Assembly: GCA_020054095.1 (NCBI GenBank)
Contig: JAGVMA010000086.1
Span: forward strand, 1-57,019
Length of the DNA stretch: 57,019 nucleotides
Direction of reading: 5' to 3'
Origin: Bacteroidia bacterium
GTDB taxonomy: Bacteria; Bacteroidota; Bacteroidia; JADZBD01
Made by a program: the position numbers and the translations under genes. The notes under the pieces were generated by a model. That model did no database searches. It saw nothing but the letters and a program-made list of their open reading frames with translations, and had not been told where the DNA came from. Every line of letters starts with the position of its first letter. Positions within the stretch are counted from its first letter, which is position 1. This document shows, one piece after another, positions 16,334 to 25,983 of this stretch.

Positions 16334-17151
16334 TCCTGCTTGTTAAAATCGTAGGTTAAGCCGAATTGTGGCGTGAAACCCAAAACGGAATGGTAGTTGG
16401 CAGAAAAATCGAGTTTTACATTTTTTAAAAACAAACCAAATCCGAAACTACTAAGTGTAGGGTTGGTAGAAACGCCTGCACGTAAAAATAAAATTTTAGC
16501 CACTTTGTATTCGGTAGCTGCTTTTAAAATAGGCCGCTCGTCAATATCTTTTTCTGTTTCTACGAGTACAAAAACTTTATCCGAAAATGTGTAACTAAAT
16601 CCCAATCGGATGGTTGTGGAAATTCGCTCGTTATTATAATCGGCAATTTTTGTGCGTGATAAATTAAAAATATGTGCGCCAATGGTTAACTTCTTCAGCA
16701 GTTTAAACTGAAAGCCGGCTTCACCTGTAAGTACGCCTTTTTTCCCGTAACCATCGGCTATTTGTGTGGTTAAATAATCAATTTGAATTCCTCCGGCAAT
16801 TTTATCGCCAAAACTTTTGCCAAATGCTAAGCCGTATTTTGTTTCGCGATATGCTTTGTATCCAAATGATGAAAAGTTTAAACCAAATGTGCCGCCTTTT
16901 ACCGGGAGCGCAATTGCAGCTGCGCTCAATGAAAGTTCTTTGGTTAAAAATCGGTTTTCGTGAAAAATGCCGCCCGTAATATTTTTTACAAAACCGAGTC
17001 CGGCTTGGTTATGCCAGCTACTCCACACATCATTTAATGTAACCGAAGCGTTGGCTAATCCGCTACTGCGCGCACCTGCATATTGGTTTTCGTTTCCGGC
17101 AAATAACAACTTGCTTGCAAAAAAAAGTAGAATTAAAATACGTTGAAGCAT
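16330..17151 (-). CDS. PorV/PorQ-like outer-membrane barrel protein
   Basis: A 273-residue protein with a signal peptide (MLQRILILLFFASKLLFAGN) and the family opening GARSSGLANASVTLNDVWSSWHNQAGLGF, typical of PorV/PorQ/UPF0164 barrels of Bacteroidota. Beta-strands of alternating polarity run to the C-terminus (FGLTYDFN). PorV is a T9SS shuttle and lipid-like barrel, but this shorter protein may be a different member. It is translationally coupled to the downstream HhH-barrel gene, so the two probably work as a pair. Confidence 0.75.
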   Translation of the reverse strand: MLQRILILLFFASKLLFAGNENQYAGARSSGLANASVTLNDVWSSWHNQAGLGFVKNITGGIFHENRFLTKELSLSAAAIALPVKGGTFGLNFSSFGYKAYRETKYGLAFGKSFGDKIAGGIQIDYLTTQIADGYGKKGVLTGEAGFQFKLLKKLTIGAHIFNLSRTKIADYNNERISTTIRLGFSYTFSDKVFVLVETEKDIDERPILKAATEYKVAKILFLRAGVSTNPTLSSFGFGLFLKNVKLDFSANYHSVLGFTPQFGLTYDFNKQE

Positions 17152-17260
17152 TTCGGAGATTTTTGTTTTTATGCATCGCTAAAATAATTTTTTTACTTGT
17201 AACAGCTATCAATTAAATGTTAACAATATGCAGTGTTTTTATGTAAATTCGTGCGCCTTT

Positions 17261-17818
17261 ATGATGAGTACCAGCGCACAAAAAACGGTTACGCTTCAGG
17301 ATAAAACATTTTCAGTTTTTATTCCTGAAAATGAAATTTTAGCTGCCGTTAAATCCATTGCAGATAAAATAAATGCCGATTACAGCGGCAAAGAAATTCT
17401 ATTTGTTGCGGTGCTTAATGGTTCATTTTTATTTGCTGCCGATTTACTAAAGAATATATTGGTTGCTAACACAATTGATTTTGTAAAACTTGCTTCGTAT
17501 TCAGGCACCACCACAACCGGAAGTGTGAAACAAATAATTGGTTTGAATGTAGATGTGAAAAATAAAACAGTAATTGTGTTGGAAGATATAGTGGACACGG
17601 GTATCACACTCGAAAATATTTACAACCAACTTGCTAAAATGGAGCCAAAGGAAATTAAAACTGCTGCACTTTTATTTAAGCCACAATCTTATTCCAAGTC
17701 TATCGCAATTGATTATTCGGGCATTGAAATTCCGAACGATTTTATTGTTGGTTATGGATTGGATTACGATGGACTTGGAAGAAATTTACGTGATATATAT
17801 GTTTTAAATAATAAATAA
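17261..17818 (+). CDS. hpt: Hypoxanthine phosphoribosyltransferase
   Basis: A purine-salvage enzyme that transfers phosphoribose from PRPP to hypoxanthine or guanine. The PRPP-binding signature VIVLEDIVDTGITL is complete, and the FVAVLNGSFLFAADL loop and the C-terminal DFIVGYGLDYDGLGRNLRDI are typical. I start at ATG 17261 (185 residues); an upstream ATG (17228) precedes a TAAATTCG element that looks like the -7 promoter box, so it is probably not used. It is the first gene of a six-gene operon, 3 bases before adk. Confidence 0.93.
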   Translation: MMSTSAQKTVTLQDKTFSVFIPENEILAAVKSIADKINADYSGKEILFVAVLNGSFLFAADLLKNILVANTIDFVKLASYSGTTTTGSVKQIIGLNVDVKNKTVIVLEDIVDTGITLENIYNQLAKMEPKEIKTAALLFKPQSYSKSIAIDYSGIEIPNDFIVGYGLDYDGLGRNLRDIYVLNNK

Positions 17819-17821
17819 ACA

Positions 17822-18397
17822 ATGCTAAACATCATCATTTTCGGTCCTCCGGGAGCAGGCAAAGGAACACAATCAGATAAATTGATTGAAAAATATAAAT
17901 TGGTTCATCTTTCAACCGGTGATATTTTCAGAGCCAATATAAAAGGCGCAACTGAATTGGGAATGCTTGCAAAAAGCTATATGGACAAAGGTCAACTTGT
18001 GCCCGATGAGGTTACTATTAAAATGCTTGAAGCGGAAGTAAACAAGCACAGCAATCCGGTTGGATTTATTTTTGATGGCTTCCCGAGAACTAAATCACAG
18101 GCAATTGCGCTCGATAATTTTTTGAAACAGAAAGCTACTTCTATTTCGGTTGTGTTGGGTTTAGAAGTGGAAGAGGAAGAATTAAAAAAACGATTGCTGC
18201 TTAGAGGGAAAGACAGCGGAAGAGCCGATGACCAAAACCCTGATGTGATTCAAAGGCGAATTGAGGTTTACAAAAACGAAACTTTTCCTGTTAAAGAACA
18301 TTACGCTGCTCAGCAAAAATACAGCGGCATAAATGGCATTGGCACAATTGAACAAATTTTTAATGCACTTTGCATTGCTATTGATGCAGTAAAATAA
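17822..18397 (+). CDS. adk: Adenylate kinase
   Basis: Interconverts ATP, AMP and ADP in the cytosol. [12 protein letters not shown] (residues 7-18) is the P-loop, [10 protein letters not shown] the AMP site, and [14 protein letters not shown] the NMP-binding core. [13 protein letters not shown] marks a short LID region without zinc cysteines. The 191 residues fit the short-LID bacterial form. The order hpt-adk-obg is common in this phylum. Confidence 0.96.
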   Translation: MLNIIIFGPPGAGKGTQSDKLIEKYKLVHLSTGDIFRANIKGATELGMLAKSYMDKGQLVPDEVTIKMLEAEVNKHSNPVGFIFDGFPRTKSQAIALDNFLKQKATSISVVLGLEVEEEELKKRLLLRGKDSGRADDQNPDVIQRRIEVYKNETFPVKEHYAAQQKYSGINGIGTIEQIFNALCIAIDAVK

Positions 18398-18402
18398 GCA
18401 GA

Positions 18403-19425
18403 ATGAGTGAATCAAACTTTATTGATTACGTAAAAATTTGCTGCCACTCCGGAAAAGGCGGAGCCGGTTCGGTGCATTTAATGCGTAATGCTTTCACTGC
18501 CAAAGGCGGGCCAGATGGTGGTGATGGCGGACGTGGCGGACATATTATAGTGCGAGGCAATAAGCAGCTTTGGACATTACTTCATTTAAAATATAAAAAA
18601 CATTTAATTGCTACCGATGGCACAAATGGCAACAGACAAAATATGACCGGTGCCGATGGCGAAGATGTGATAATTGAAGTGCCGCTTGGTACTGTGATAA
18701 AAGATTTTGAATCAGAAAAAATTGAAGCTGAAATTACCGAAGATGGAGAAGAAATAGTTTTGTTGCCTGGTGGAAGAGGAGGAATGGGCAATTGGCATTT
18801 TAAATCATCCACTAATCAAACACCCCGATACGCTCAGCCGGGAGAGCCGGGTAGGGAAGAGTGGAAAGTTTTTGAATTAAAAATTTTAGCCGATGTTGGT
18901 TTAGTAGGTTTTCCTAATGCCGGAAAATCTACTTTGTTATCTGTTCTATCGGCTGCAAAACCCGAAATTGCAAATTACCCTTTTACCACTCTCACACCTA
19001 ATTTGGGAATAGTGAAATACCGCGATGATAAATCGTTTGTGATGGCCGATATACCTGGAATTATTGAGGGTGCTCACGAAGGAAAAGGTTTAGGACTTCG
19101 TTTTTTGAGGCACATCGAACGAAACTCTACTTTGCTTTTTTTAGTACCATGCGATGCTGCTGATATTGTAAAAGAGTATAAAATACTGTTAAACGAATTA
19201 AAAGAGTTTAACCCCGAATTGCTTGATAAAAGCAGGATACTCGCAATATCAAAATGTGATATGCTTGACGATGAGTTGAAAAAAGAATTACAGAAAGAAG
19301 TAAAAAAGAAGTTCAAAGAAAAAGACGTTCCTATAGTTTTCTTTTCCTCGCAATCCGAAAAAGGAATAACAGAATTAAAGGATACCGTGTGGCGAATGAT
19401 AAACGATTTTTCATTTAACTATTGA
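18403..19425 (+). CDS. obg: Obg GTPase, ribosome assembly and stress
   Basis: The 340-residue protein has the glycine-rich Obg fold (about 1-160; [26 protein letters not shown]) followed by the G domain: GFPNAGKST (G1, about 168), TTLTPNLG (G2), [16 protein letters not shown] (G3) and SKCD (G4). It lacks the variable C-terminal OCT domain, as is usual in Bacteroidota. It is required for 50S maturation in other bacteria. Its stop overlaps the next gene. Confidence 0.96.
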   Translation: MSESNFIDYVKICCHSGKGGAGSVHLMRNAFTAKGGPDGGDGGRGGHIIVRGNKQLWTLLHLKYKKHLIATDGTNGNRQNMTGADGEDVIIEVPLGTVIKDFESEKIEAEITEDGEEIVLLPGGRGGMGNWHFKSSTNQTPRYAQPGEPGREEWKVFELKILADVGLVGFPNAGKSTLLSVLSAAKPEIANYPFTTLTPNLGIVKYRDDKSFVMADIPGIIEGAHEGKGLGLRFLRHIERNSTLLFLVPCDAADIVKEYKILLNELKEFNPELLDKSRILAISKCDMLDDELKKELQKEVKKKFKEKDVPIVFFSSQSEKGITELKDTVWRMINDFSFNY

Positions 19426-20000
19426 TAGATAAACTGAAAAATATTGACACCGATATTTTTCTTGCGCTAAATGGCGCACACTTTCCTGCACTCGATGATA
19501 TTATGTATTGGGCAAGTGATAAATATTTTTGGATTTGGTTTTATGTCATTTTACTACTGTTGGTAGTTCTTAAATTTAAAAGAAAGAGGATTGTTATTTT
19601 ACCAATCATCGCAGTTTTAGTTTTGTTTACCGATCAGTCCTCGTCAGCAATTAAAAAATCGGTGAAACGCTATCGCCCTTGTCATAGTTTAACTATTCAA
19701 AACAGCGTTTTTGTTAACGGACAATGCGGTGGCCAGTATGGCTTTGTGTCATCGCACGCGGCTAACTCTTTCGCAATTGCTGTTTTTTTATCACTGCTTC
19801 TGTTTAAGTATTATAAGTGGCTGCCCTTTTTACTTTTCGATTGGGCATTGCTCGTGTGCTACAGTCGTATTTACAATGGCGTTCACTATCCGGCCGATAT
19901 TTTTGGAGGAGCATTATTGGGCATTATTTTCGGACTCATCTTTTGGCGACTTTATCTCTATATTCAAAAAACATATTATTCTGATACTGTTAAAAAATGA
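19422..20000 (+). CDS. PAP2-family membrane phosphatase (lipid pyrophosphatase type)
   Basis: A 192-residue protein with five or six membrane segments and all three PAP2 motifs: KX6RP (K78, R85, P86), the SSH motif (S110-H112) and SRX5HX3D (S148, R149, H155, D159). Likely substrates are undecaprenyl diphosphate or a lipid A phosphate on the periplasmic face. The start is TTG 19422, overlapping the obg stop (TTGATAG); it gives the usual family opening [17 protein letters not shown], and no ATG is available before residue 28. It is coupled to crcB by an ATGA overlap. Confidence 0.88.
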   Translation: MIDKLKNIDTDIFLALNGAHFPALDDIMYWASDKYFWIWFYVILLLLVVLKFKRKRIVILPIIAVLVLFTDQSSSAIKKSVKRYRPCHSLTIQNSVFVNGQCGGQYGFVSSHAANSFAIAVFLSLLLFKYYKWLPFLLFDWALLVCYSRIYNGVHYPADIFGGALLGIIFGLIFWRLYLYIQKTYYSDTVKK

Positions 20001-20359
20001 ATTCTGCTTTAGCCGTTTTTATTGGTGGTGGTTTGGGTTGCGTAGCACGTTACGGAATTAGTTTAGCAGTTAAATATAATTACGCTGCCATTTTTCCTAT
20101 TGCCACTTTACTTTCAAATATGTTGAGTTGTTTAATACTTGCATTAGCAGTGGGTTACTTTGCAGATAAAATTTCTGCAAATGGATTATTATATACATTT
20201 GTAATCGTAGGTTTTTGCGGTGGCTTCAGCACTTTCTCCTCCTTTAGTTACGAAACCATACATTTATTAAAAAACGGCAACCTAATTTATGCTTTACTTA
20301 ACATCGCTGTCAGTATTATTTCTTGTTTTTGTATTGTTTACTTCCTTTCAAAAAAATAA
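19997..20359 (+). CDS. crcB: Fluoride channel Fluc/CrcB
   Basis: A 120-residue protein with four membrane helices that works as a dual-topology dimer exporting fluoride. GGGLGCVARYGIS at the start, LLSNMLSCLILAL in helix 2 and the signature GFCGGFSTFSSFSYE in helix 3 are present. I see no fluoride riboswitch upstream: the gene overlaps the PAP2 gene by four bases and is read from the hpt operon. Confidence 0.92.
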   Translation: MNSALAVFIGGGLGCVARYGISLAVKYNYAAIFPIATLLSNMLSCLILALAVGYFADKISANGLLYTFVIVGFCGGFSTFSSFSYETIHLLKNGNLIYALLNIAVSIISCFCIVYFLSKK

Positions 20360-20361
20360 CT

Positions 20362-21993
20362 ATGTATAAAAAAATCGTTTTCCTATTTGCATTCTACATT
20401 TCAAATTTATTTGCTCAAACTCCCCAAGCTATTAAACCACCCACAACTCCCAAGTTGGTAATTGGCATTGTGGTTGACCAAATGCGATACGACTATATCT
20501 ATAAGTATTGGGATAAATATTCAGCCGGTGGATTTAAGCGCCTTGTGGGCGAAGGTTTTTTTTGTAAAAACACTAATTACAATTACATGCCAACATACAC
20601 CGGCCCGGGACATGCTTCCATTTATACAGGCACCACACCATCTCAGCATGGCATAATTTCTAATAGCTGGTATAATAAAACAACAAAAAAAATGATGAAT
20701 TGCGTAGAGGATGTTAGCGTGAAAACAGTTGGTGGAGTTGGAAATGCTCGCTCTCCTATTAATATGTTAACCACCACTGTTACTGATGAGTTGCGTTTAT
20801 CTAACAACAAACAATCAAAAGTTATTGGCATCTCGATAAAAGACAGAAGCGCCATACTTCCATCCGGACACACTTCGAGCGGTGCATATTGGCTCGCTAA
20901 TGACGGAAGTTTTATTACAAGCACATATTATATGACCGAATTACCTAAATGGGTTGCTGATTTTAATAGCAAAGAATTTGCAAAAAAATATACATCACAG
21001 ATATGGAACACCTTTTTACCAATTGAAACTTATACCGAGAGTTTCTCTGATAATAATATTTACGAAGGTGTTTTTACTGCGGAATCTAAACCTGTTTTCC
21101 CTCATAATATTGCAGCACTTGCAGGAGGTAAAGATGGCGTTGGTATTATTGCCCTCACGCCTTGGGGCAATACAATTTTAAAAGATTTGGCAATGGCAGC
21201 TCTGCTGGGAGAAAATTTAGGTAAAGGAAAATTCACCGATTTTTTGTGCATCAGTTTTTCCTCTACGGATATAATTGGACACATGTATGGCCCGCAGTCG
21301 GTTGAAATTGAAGACACTTACATACGATTAGACAGAGACCTTGCCGAGCTTTTAAAGTATATTGATACATGGGCAGGCAAGGCAAATACACTTGTGTTTT
21401 TAACTGCTGATCATGCAGTTGCACCTGTTCCACAATATTTGCTTGATAATAAAATACCGGCCGGTCTGTTTGATGAAGGGGATATAAAAAAGAAATTGAA
21501 CGAAATTCTTAATGTCCAATTTGGCGATTCTAATTTAATTGAGTCGGTTTCTAACCAGCAACTATTTTTGAATCACAAATTGATAAATGAAAAAAAAATA
21601 AATAAAATACAATTGTTCGAAGTTGTGTATTCGTACTTAATGACTGTGAATGGTGTAGCTACTGTTACATCTGCCGAAACTTTTATGACTACACAGTTTA
21701 CCATCTCGCCATTATCACTTATTCAAAATGGATTTAATGCAAAACGATCAGGCGATATCATTATTAATTTTGAGCCGGGATGGATGGATCATGGCAAAAC
21801 TGGAACTACACACGGCTCACCATATAGCTACGATGCGCATGTTCCGCTAATTTGGTATGGCTGGAATATTAAGCAAGGAAGTTCCATTTCTAATGTAGAT
21901 ATAACAGATATAGCACCAACCATTTCTCAGTTTTTAAATATTTCTTACCCAAATGGATGCACAGGTAAACCAATTGTAGGACTTACAAAGTAG
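20362..21993 (+). CDS. PafA-type alkaline phosphatase (phosphodiesterase superfamily)
   Basis: A 543-residue secreted enzyme (signal MYKKIVFLFAFYISNLFAQ). VIGIVVDQMRYDY holds the first metal Asp, and YMPTYTGPGHASIYTGTTPS holds the Thr nucleophile and GHAS motif. SSTDIIGHMYGP and LTADHAVAPVP supply further metal ligands, and TGTTHGSPYSYDAHVPL is the C-terminal metal His region. Known PafA enzymes release phosphate from phosphomonoesters independently of phosphate starvation. The start is ATG 20362, two bases after crcB, because the signal peptide begins there. Last gene of the operon; its end overlaps the convergent O-antigen ligase gene by 11 bases. Confidence 0.9.
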   Translation: MYKKIVFLFAFYISNLFAQTPQAIKPPTTPKLVIGIVVDQMRYDYIYKYWDKYSAGGFKRLVGEGFFCKNTNYNYMPTYTGPGHASIYTGTTPSQHGIISNSWYNKTTKKMMNCVEDVSVKTVGGVGNARSPINMLTTTVTDELRLSNNKQSKVIGISIKDRSAILPSGHTSSGAYWLANDGSFITSTYYMTELPKWVADFNSKEFAKKYTSQIWNTFLPIETYTESFSDNNIYEGVFTAESKPVFPHNIAALAGGKDGVGIIALTPWGNTILKDLAMAALLGENLGKGKFTDFLCISFSSTDIIGHMYGPQSVEIEDTYIRLDRDLAELLKYIDTWAGKANTLVFLTADHAVAPVPQYLLDNKIPAGLFDEGDIKKKLNEILNVQFGDSNLIESVSNQQLFLNHKLINEKKINKIQLFEVVYSYLMTVNGVATVTSAETFMTTQFTISPLSLIQNGFNAKRSGDIIINFEPGWMDHGKTGTTHGSPYSYDAHVPLIWYGWNIKQGSSISNVDITDIAPTISQFLNISYPNGCTGKPIVGLTK

Positions 21994-23479
21994 CTTTTTT
22001 TTCACACTCGGTTTTTTCTTTTTCAATTTGAAAAACTAAAATTGCCATACTGTAAAACACAAGTGATGCCATTTTATCTTCTTCCATAAAGCCATTAAAA
22101 ATACCATGTACAACAAAAGTGAAAAATGATAAAAGCACTGAAGTAGCAATTACTTTTTTCTTTCTATCCTTTGTGTTTTTAATATAGTTAATTGCAAAAT
22201 ATATTACGGCTAAATACAACACACAATGAATCATAAAACCCGGTGCCCCGGTTTCACACAGATATGATAAGTAATCGGAGTGTGCATGCCCTTTTGTTCC
22301 ATTAAAGGTGCTTATATAGGTCATATCCTCTCTTGTTTGGTAGTTGCCATAATAGAATTTATATGTTCTTGGACCAAACCCCAAAATGGGCTTTTCAAAA
22401 AACATTCTTACTGCACATTTCCATCTATTTATTCGCTCTTTATTTGATGCATCAGTTTTGGTGTTTGTTATTGACTTTATTTGAGTTACCAGATTTTCTT
22501 TATTACTGATAGATGAGTTGTCGGAAATTTTATTGAGCACAGTATTAATGTTGAATGATAATATCAATGCAATAAATGCTGTAATAATCAAAAACTGTTT
22601 GCCATTCATTCCAATTCTTATTAAAAATAACAGTAGCAAGCAAGCCGCTAAACTTAACCAGGCGGCACGTGAAAATGAAAAGTATTCGGCAACAATTAAC
22701 AGAAGCAATAATGCAACTAAAAATACTTGAAACAAGCTCGACTTAAAAAAATGTTTTTTATTAAATATTAAACTACATATAGGAGGAATAATAAATGCTA
22801 TGCATGCTCCATATACAGTGTGGTCATTATAAAATGGTTTGGTAATAATATATGCACCGGCTTGTTTAAAACCATAAACCGAGTGTTCCGACAGCGTATA
22901 AATTATTGGCACTATCATTCCAATGCCATAAATGATATACAATAACAGCGGGTTATTCCGTTTTTTCAGCCATATAATTGTAGTGAAATAAAAAGCTAAC
23001 ACATAACAAATTCGGATAAAAGTAAATTTTAATGAAACTAACTTCAGTTGACTTGTTGCTGAGCATAAAATCATCCAGCTAATTTCAATTAACAATATAA
23101 TACTGATTGGATGTTTGGCAATTTTTTTAACGGTAGTAATATGGGCCTTTATGTTTATGAATATGATAAAGCATACCAGCCCAATTATATATTCAGATGG
23201 AAATTGAATTTCAGTATCATTATTAAAAATGTTAACAGGTATAGATAGTGGTATTATTGCAAATAATATATAAATCAGTTTTGTAAAATTATCCAATATT
23301 ACTCCCGCAACTAGAAATATAAAGCTGATAAAAAAGATGAAATATATGTAGCTGTAATTTGAACTATTTACCGCAATTACTGATTGTACTGACAATAAGA
23401 TGCAACAAATAGAAAGAAATAAAAGAAAATATTTTTTTTTAAAATTTACCTGATCAACCATTTTGATTTCTATTTTCAA
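21983..23479 (-). CDS. O-antigen ligase/polymerase family membrane protein
   Basis: A protein of about 498 residues with 10-12 predicted membrane helices and the large loop typical of Wzy_C/WaaL proteins (KPILGFGPRTYKFYYG, then AHSDYLSYLCETGAPGF, with the conserved HNxxL-like HSDYL). Such proteins polymerise O-units or attach glycan to a carrier or protein. Either of two starts is possible (23479 or ATG 23461); both overlap the end of the upstream Wzz-type gene, so the two are coupled. No glycosyltransferase or flippase is in the window. Confidence 0.85.
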   Translation of the reverse strand: MKIEIKMVDQVNFKKKYFLLFLSICCILLSVQSVIAVNSSNYSYIYFIFFISFIFLVAGVILDNFTKLIYILFAIIPLSIPVNIFNNDTEIQFPSEYIIGLVCFIIFINIKAHITTVKKIAKHPISIILLIEISWMILCSATSQLKLVSLKFTFIRICYVLAFYFTTIIWLKKRNNPLLLYIIYGIGMIVPIIYTLSEHSVYGFKQAGAYIITKPFYNDHTVYGACIAFIIPPICSLIFNKKHFFKSSLFQVFLVALLLLLIVAEYFSFSRAAWLSLAACLLLLFLIRIGMNGKQFLIITAFIALILSFNINTVLNKISDNSSISNKENLVTQIKSITNTKTDASNKERINRWKCAVRMFFEKPILGFGPRTYKFYYGNYQTREDMTYISTFNGTKGHAHSDYLSYLCETGAPGFMIHCVLYLAVIYFAINYIKNTKDRKKKVIATSVLLSFFTFVVHGIFNGFMEEDKMASLVFYSMAILVFQIEKEKTECEKKATL

Positions 23480-24392
23480 GTATATGTTTCAAGTAAATTC
23501 CCAAAAACATAAATAATGCTGACCCGAAAAATGTTATAATAACATTAAACTGTATTAAAGGAAACGATTTGGTGTAGATTGGATAGGCATTGTCTATAAC
23601 ATAAAATTTTGTTATTGGACTGTTGTATATGTTTAAAGCGTTTTCGTATTTGCCTTTTAACTCATTTAATCTATTGTTTTCGTTAATGTATTTTTGAGAC
23701 ATTACTTCTAATTCAATTTCTTCCGGCTGATTTTTTGTATTGGAATTAGTTGTAATATTCACATTTACATTCGTAAGCATAACTCTACTTGAGTTTATTT
23801 TTTCTCGCAGTTTTGCAATTTTCATGTACAGCGTATCCACTTCGTTTTTTTTCTCTTCATACATGTTTTTAAATGATATAATCGCTTCACCACTATTTGT
23901 TTTTAGAAGTCGCTCCCTGCATTTTTGCAATACATCTAACATGTATGCTGCAATTTGTTTTGAAAAAATAGGGTCATACGTTTCAACTTCTATAACAATA
24001 GACATTACGTTTGTACGAAAGCAAATTATCCGTTTTCTAAATAGCTCAGTCAGTTTATCACGCCAAGCGTATTCTAGCGTATCTATCTCAAAATAGTTTG
24101 TAAGATAAAATTTTTTTACTACCGAATCTTTTATTTGTTCTGAATTTAGAAGCTGCAACAGTCTGTCTGCTTCAATGTCGAAACCAAACTGCGGATTACT
24201 TAGCGCGTTTTCTAACGATGTGTTTAATGGAACAAAAAACGATGCTTTCGCTTTATATCGTGGTTTTACGATAAATGAAAATATTAGGGAAATACTCGTG
24301 CAAATCAAAACTACGATGGCAATCAAATACTTTTTTCCGTTGTATTCGCTTAATAGTTTTTTATCAAATAATTGTCCGTTATTATTGTCCAT
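23454..24392 (-). CDS. Wzz-type polysaccharide chain-length protein
   Basis: The 312-residue protein has two membrane helices, near residues 20-42 (YLIAIVVLICTSISLIFSF) and 280-300 (FNVIITFFGSALFMFLGIYL), around a periplasmic coiled-coil domain. YKAKASFFVP just after helix 1 is the Wzz signature. There is no cytoplasmic tyrosine-kinase domain. It probably sets glycan chain length together with the downstream ligase/polymerase. It is divergent from the radical SAM operon; CAAATTTA at 24413-24420 (TAAATTTG on the minus strand) is a likely -7 box. Confidence 0.85.
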   Translation of the reverse strand: MDNNNGQLFDKKLLSEYNGKKYLIAIVVLICTSISLIFSFIVKPRYKAKASFFVPLNTSLENALSNPQFGFDIEADRLLQLLNSEQIKDSVVKKFYLTNYFEIDTLEYAWRDKLTELFRKRIICFRTNVMSIVIEVETYDPIFSKQIAAYMLDVLQKCRERLLKTNSGEAIISFKNMYEEKKNEVDTLYMKIAKLREKINSSRVMLTNVNVNITTNSNTKNQPEEIELEVMSQKYINENNRLNELKGKYENALNIYNSPITKFYVIDNAYPIYTKSFPLIQFNVIITFFGSALFMFLGIYLKHILENRNQNG

Positions 24393-24481
24393 TGTTATAT
24401 TTTTTATTGTGTCAAATTTAGCACTATATATTTTTTTTATGATAGTATAATATGAGTAATTCTTTTTATTTTTAAGGTATA

Positions 24482-25981
24482 ATGAGCAAGATACTTTTTT
24501 TTAATCCGCGCAGCGCTAATTCTAAACCCCGAATTCCAAATTCAATACTTCAAGTTGCTGCTTCGATTAACAATATGTACGAATGGGATTTTGTTGATGG
24601 TAATTTGGAGACTAACCCCCAAAATAAAATACTTGAAACATTAAATTGTGGTGATTACAATTTTTTTGCTTGTTCCGTAATGCCGGGTCCACAACTAAAG
24701 CAGGCAATTGTAATAAGCAAACAAATTCACGACCAGTTTCCGCAAATTAAAATTATATGGGGAGGATATTTTCCTTCAAATCAATATAAAGTAGTGCTCG
24801 ACTCCGGTTTTATTGATGTGGTTGTGAATGGAATGGGCGATAAATGTTTTCCGGAGTTAATTCATGCCCTGCAAAACAAATTACCACTCACTTCCATAAA
24901 TAATATTATTTTTAAGGAGAACAATCAATACATAAAAACTCCTAAGAATGAAATTTTTGATTTAGATAAATTACCGGCTTTTCCTTATGATAAGTTAAAT
25001 AGCATTTATCCTTTAAAAAAATACTTGGGTAAAACCTATTTAGGCACAGAGACTATTGCTTATCACAGCAGCTTTGGCTGCCCCTTTACTTGTTCGTTTT
25101 GTGGCATAGTTCCTATTTATAATGCACGCTGGAAAGGAAAGTCTGCGCAAGGAATTTATGATGATATACTTTATTTGAAAAATAATTTTGGCGGCAATGC
25201 CATTGAATTCCATGACAACAATTTTTTTGTTTCGGAAAGAAGGACTGCAGAATTTTCTAAACTTATTAGTAAACATAAAATGATTTGGTGGGGTGAAGGA
25301 AGAATTGATACGATTGATAAATACAAAGATGAAACATTGGCTGCCATGCGTGAAAGTGGCTGTAAAATGATTTTTTTTGGTGCTGAAACAGGTAATGATG
25401 AAATTTTAAAGCAAATGGATAAAGGCGGCACACAAACTGCCGAACAAATAGAAAAATTTGCTGCCCGACTAAAAAAATTTGACATTATTCCTGAATACTC
25501 TTTTGTGTTAGGATTACCTGCCGAAACTTCGCAGAAAGTAATGCAGCAAATTGACAATGATATAGATTTTATAAAGCGTATAAAACGTATCAATCCTACT
25601 GCAGAAATTATTATTTATGTTTACAGCCCTGTTCCCACTGAAGGTTCAGAATTATTTGAGAAAGTGAAATCGACCGGGTTTAATTTCCCGCAAAAATTAG
25701 AAGATTGGATTTCGCCTGAATGGGAGAGTTTTGATTTAAGAAAAAACCCGCTCACACCATGGTTAACTGCCGAAATGGTTGATAAAATAAAAAATTTTGA
25801 AACTGTACTCAATGGATATTATCCCACTGTGAGCGATATCCGACTAACCCCATTGAGAAGAAAAATTATTCGTTCACTTTCTTCATTACGTTATAAATTG
25901 AATTGGTACAGATTTCCTTATGAGCTAAAGTTATTGCAAAAGATATGGAAATATAGGCAACCCGAAATTCAAGGATTTTAA
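24482..25981 (+). CDS. Cobalamin-type radical SAM enzyme (A)
   Basis: A 499-residue protein. The N-terminal Rossmann part (about 1-165, KIIWGGYFPSNQ near 91-102) fits a B12-binding domain without the DxHxxG motif. The radical SAM core carries the 4Fe-4S cysteines C200, C204 and C207 in GCPFTCSFC, with FFGAETGNDEIL and YSFVLGLPAET as later strands. Enzymes of this layout methylate unactivated carbons or rearrange tetrapyrrole, hopanoid and antibiotic precursors. The C-terminal 110 residues (about 390-499) are basic and aromatic and may bind substrate. First gene of a six-gene operon. Substrate unknown. Confidence 0.85.
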   Translation: MSKILFFNPRSANSKPRIPNSILQVAASINNMYEWDFVDGNLETNPQNKILETLNCGDYNFFACSVMPGPQLKQAIVISKQIHDQFPQIKIIWGGYFPSNQYKVVLDSGFIDVVVNGMGDKCFPELIHALQNKLPLTSINNIIFKENNQYIKTPKNEIFDLDKLPAFPYDKLNSIYPLKKYLGKTYLGTETIAYHSSFGCPFTCSFCGIVPIYNARWKGKSAQGIYDDILYLKNNFGGNAIEFHDNNFFVSERRTAEFSKLISKHKMIWWGEGRIDTIDKYKDETLAAMRESGCKMIFFGAETGNDEILKQMDKGGTQTAEQIEKFAARLKKFDIIPEYSFVLGLPAETSQKVMQQIDNDIDFIKRIKRINPTAEIIIYVYSPVPTEGSELFEKVKSTGFNFPQKLEDWISPEWESFDLRKNPLTPWLTAEMVDKIKNFETVLNGYYPTVSDIRLTPLRRKIIRSLSSLRYKLNWYRFPYELKLLQKIWKYRQPEIQGF

Positions 25982-25983
25982 CT

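Noticed and set aside
20202-20359. Fluoride riboswitch upstream of or within the crcB region
   Set aside because: crcB overlaps the preceding gene by four bases and no GGNGAU-type pseudoknot sequence is present before it.
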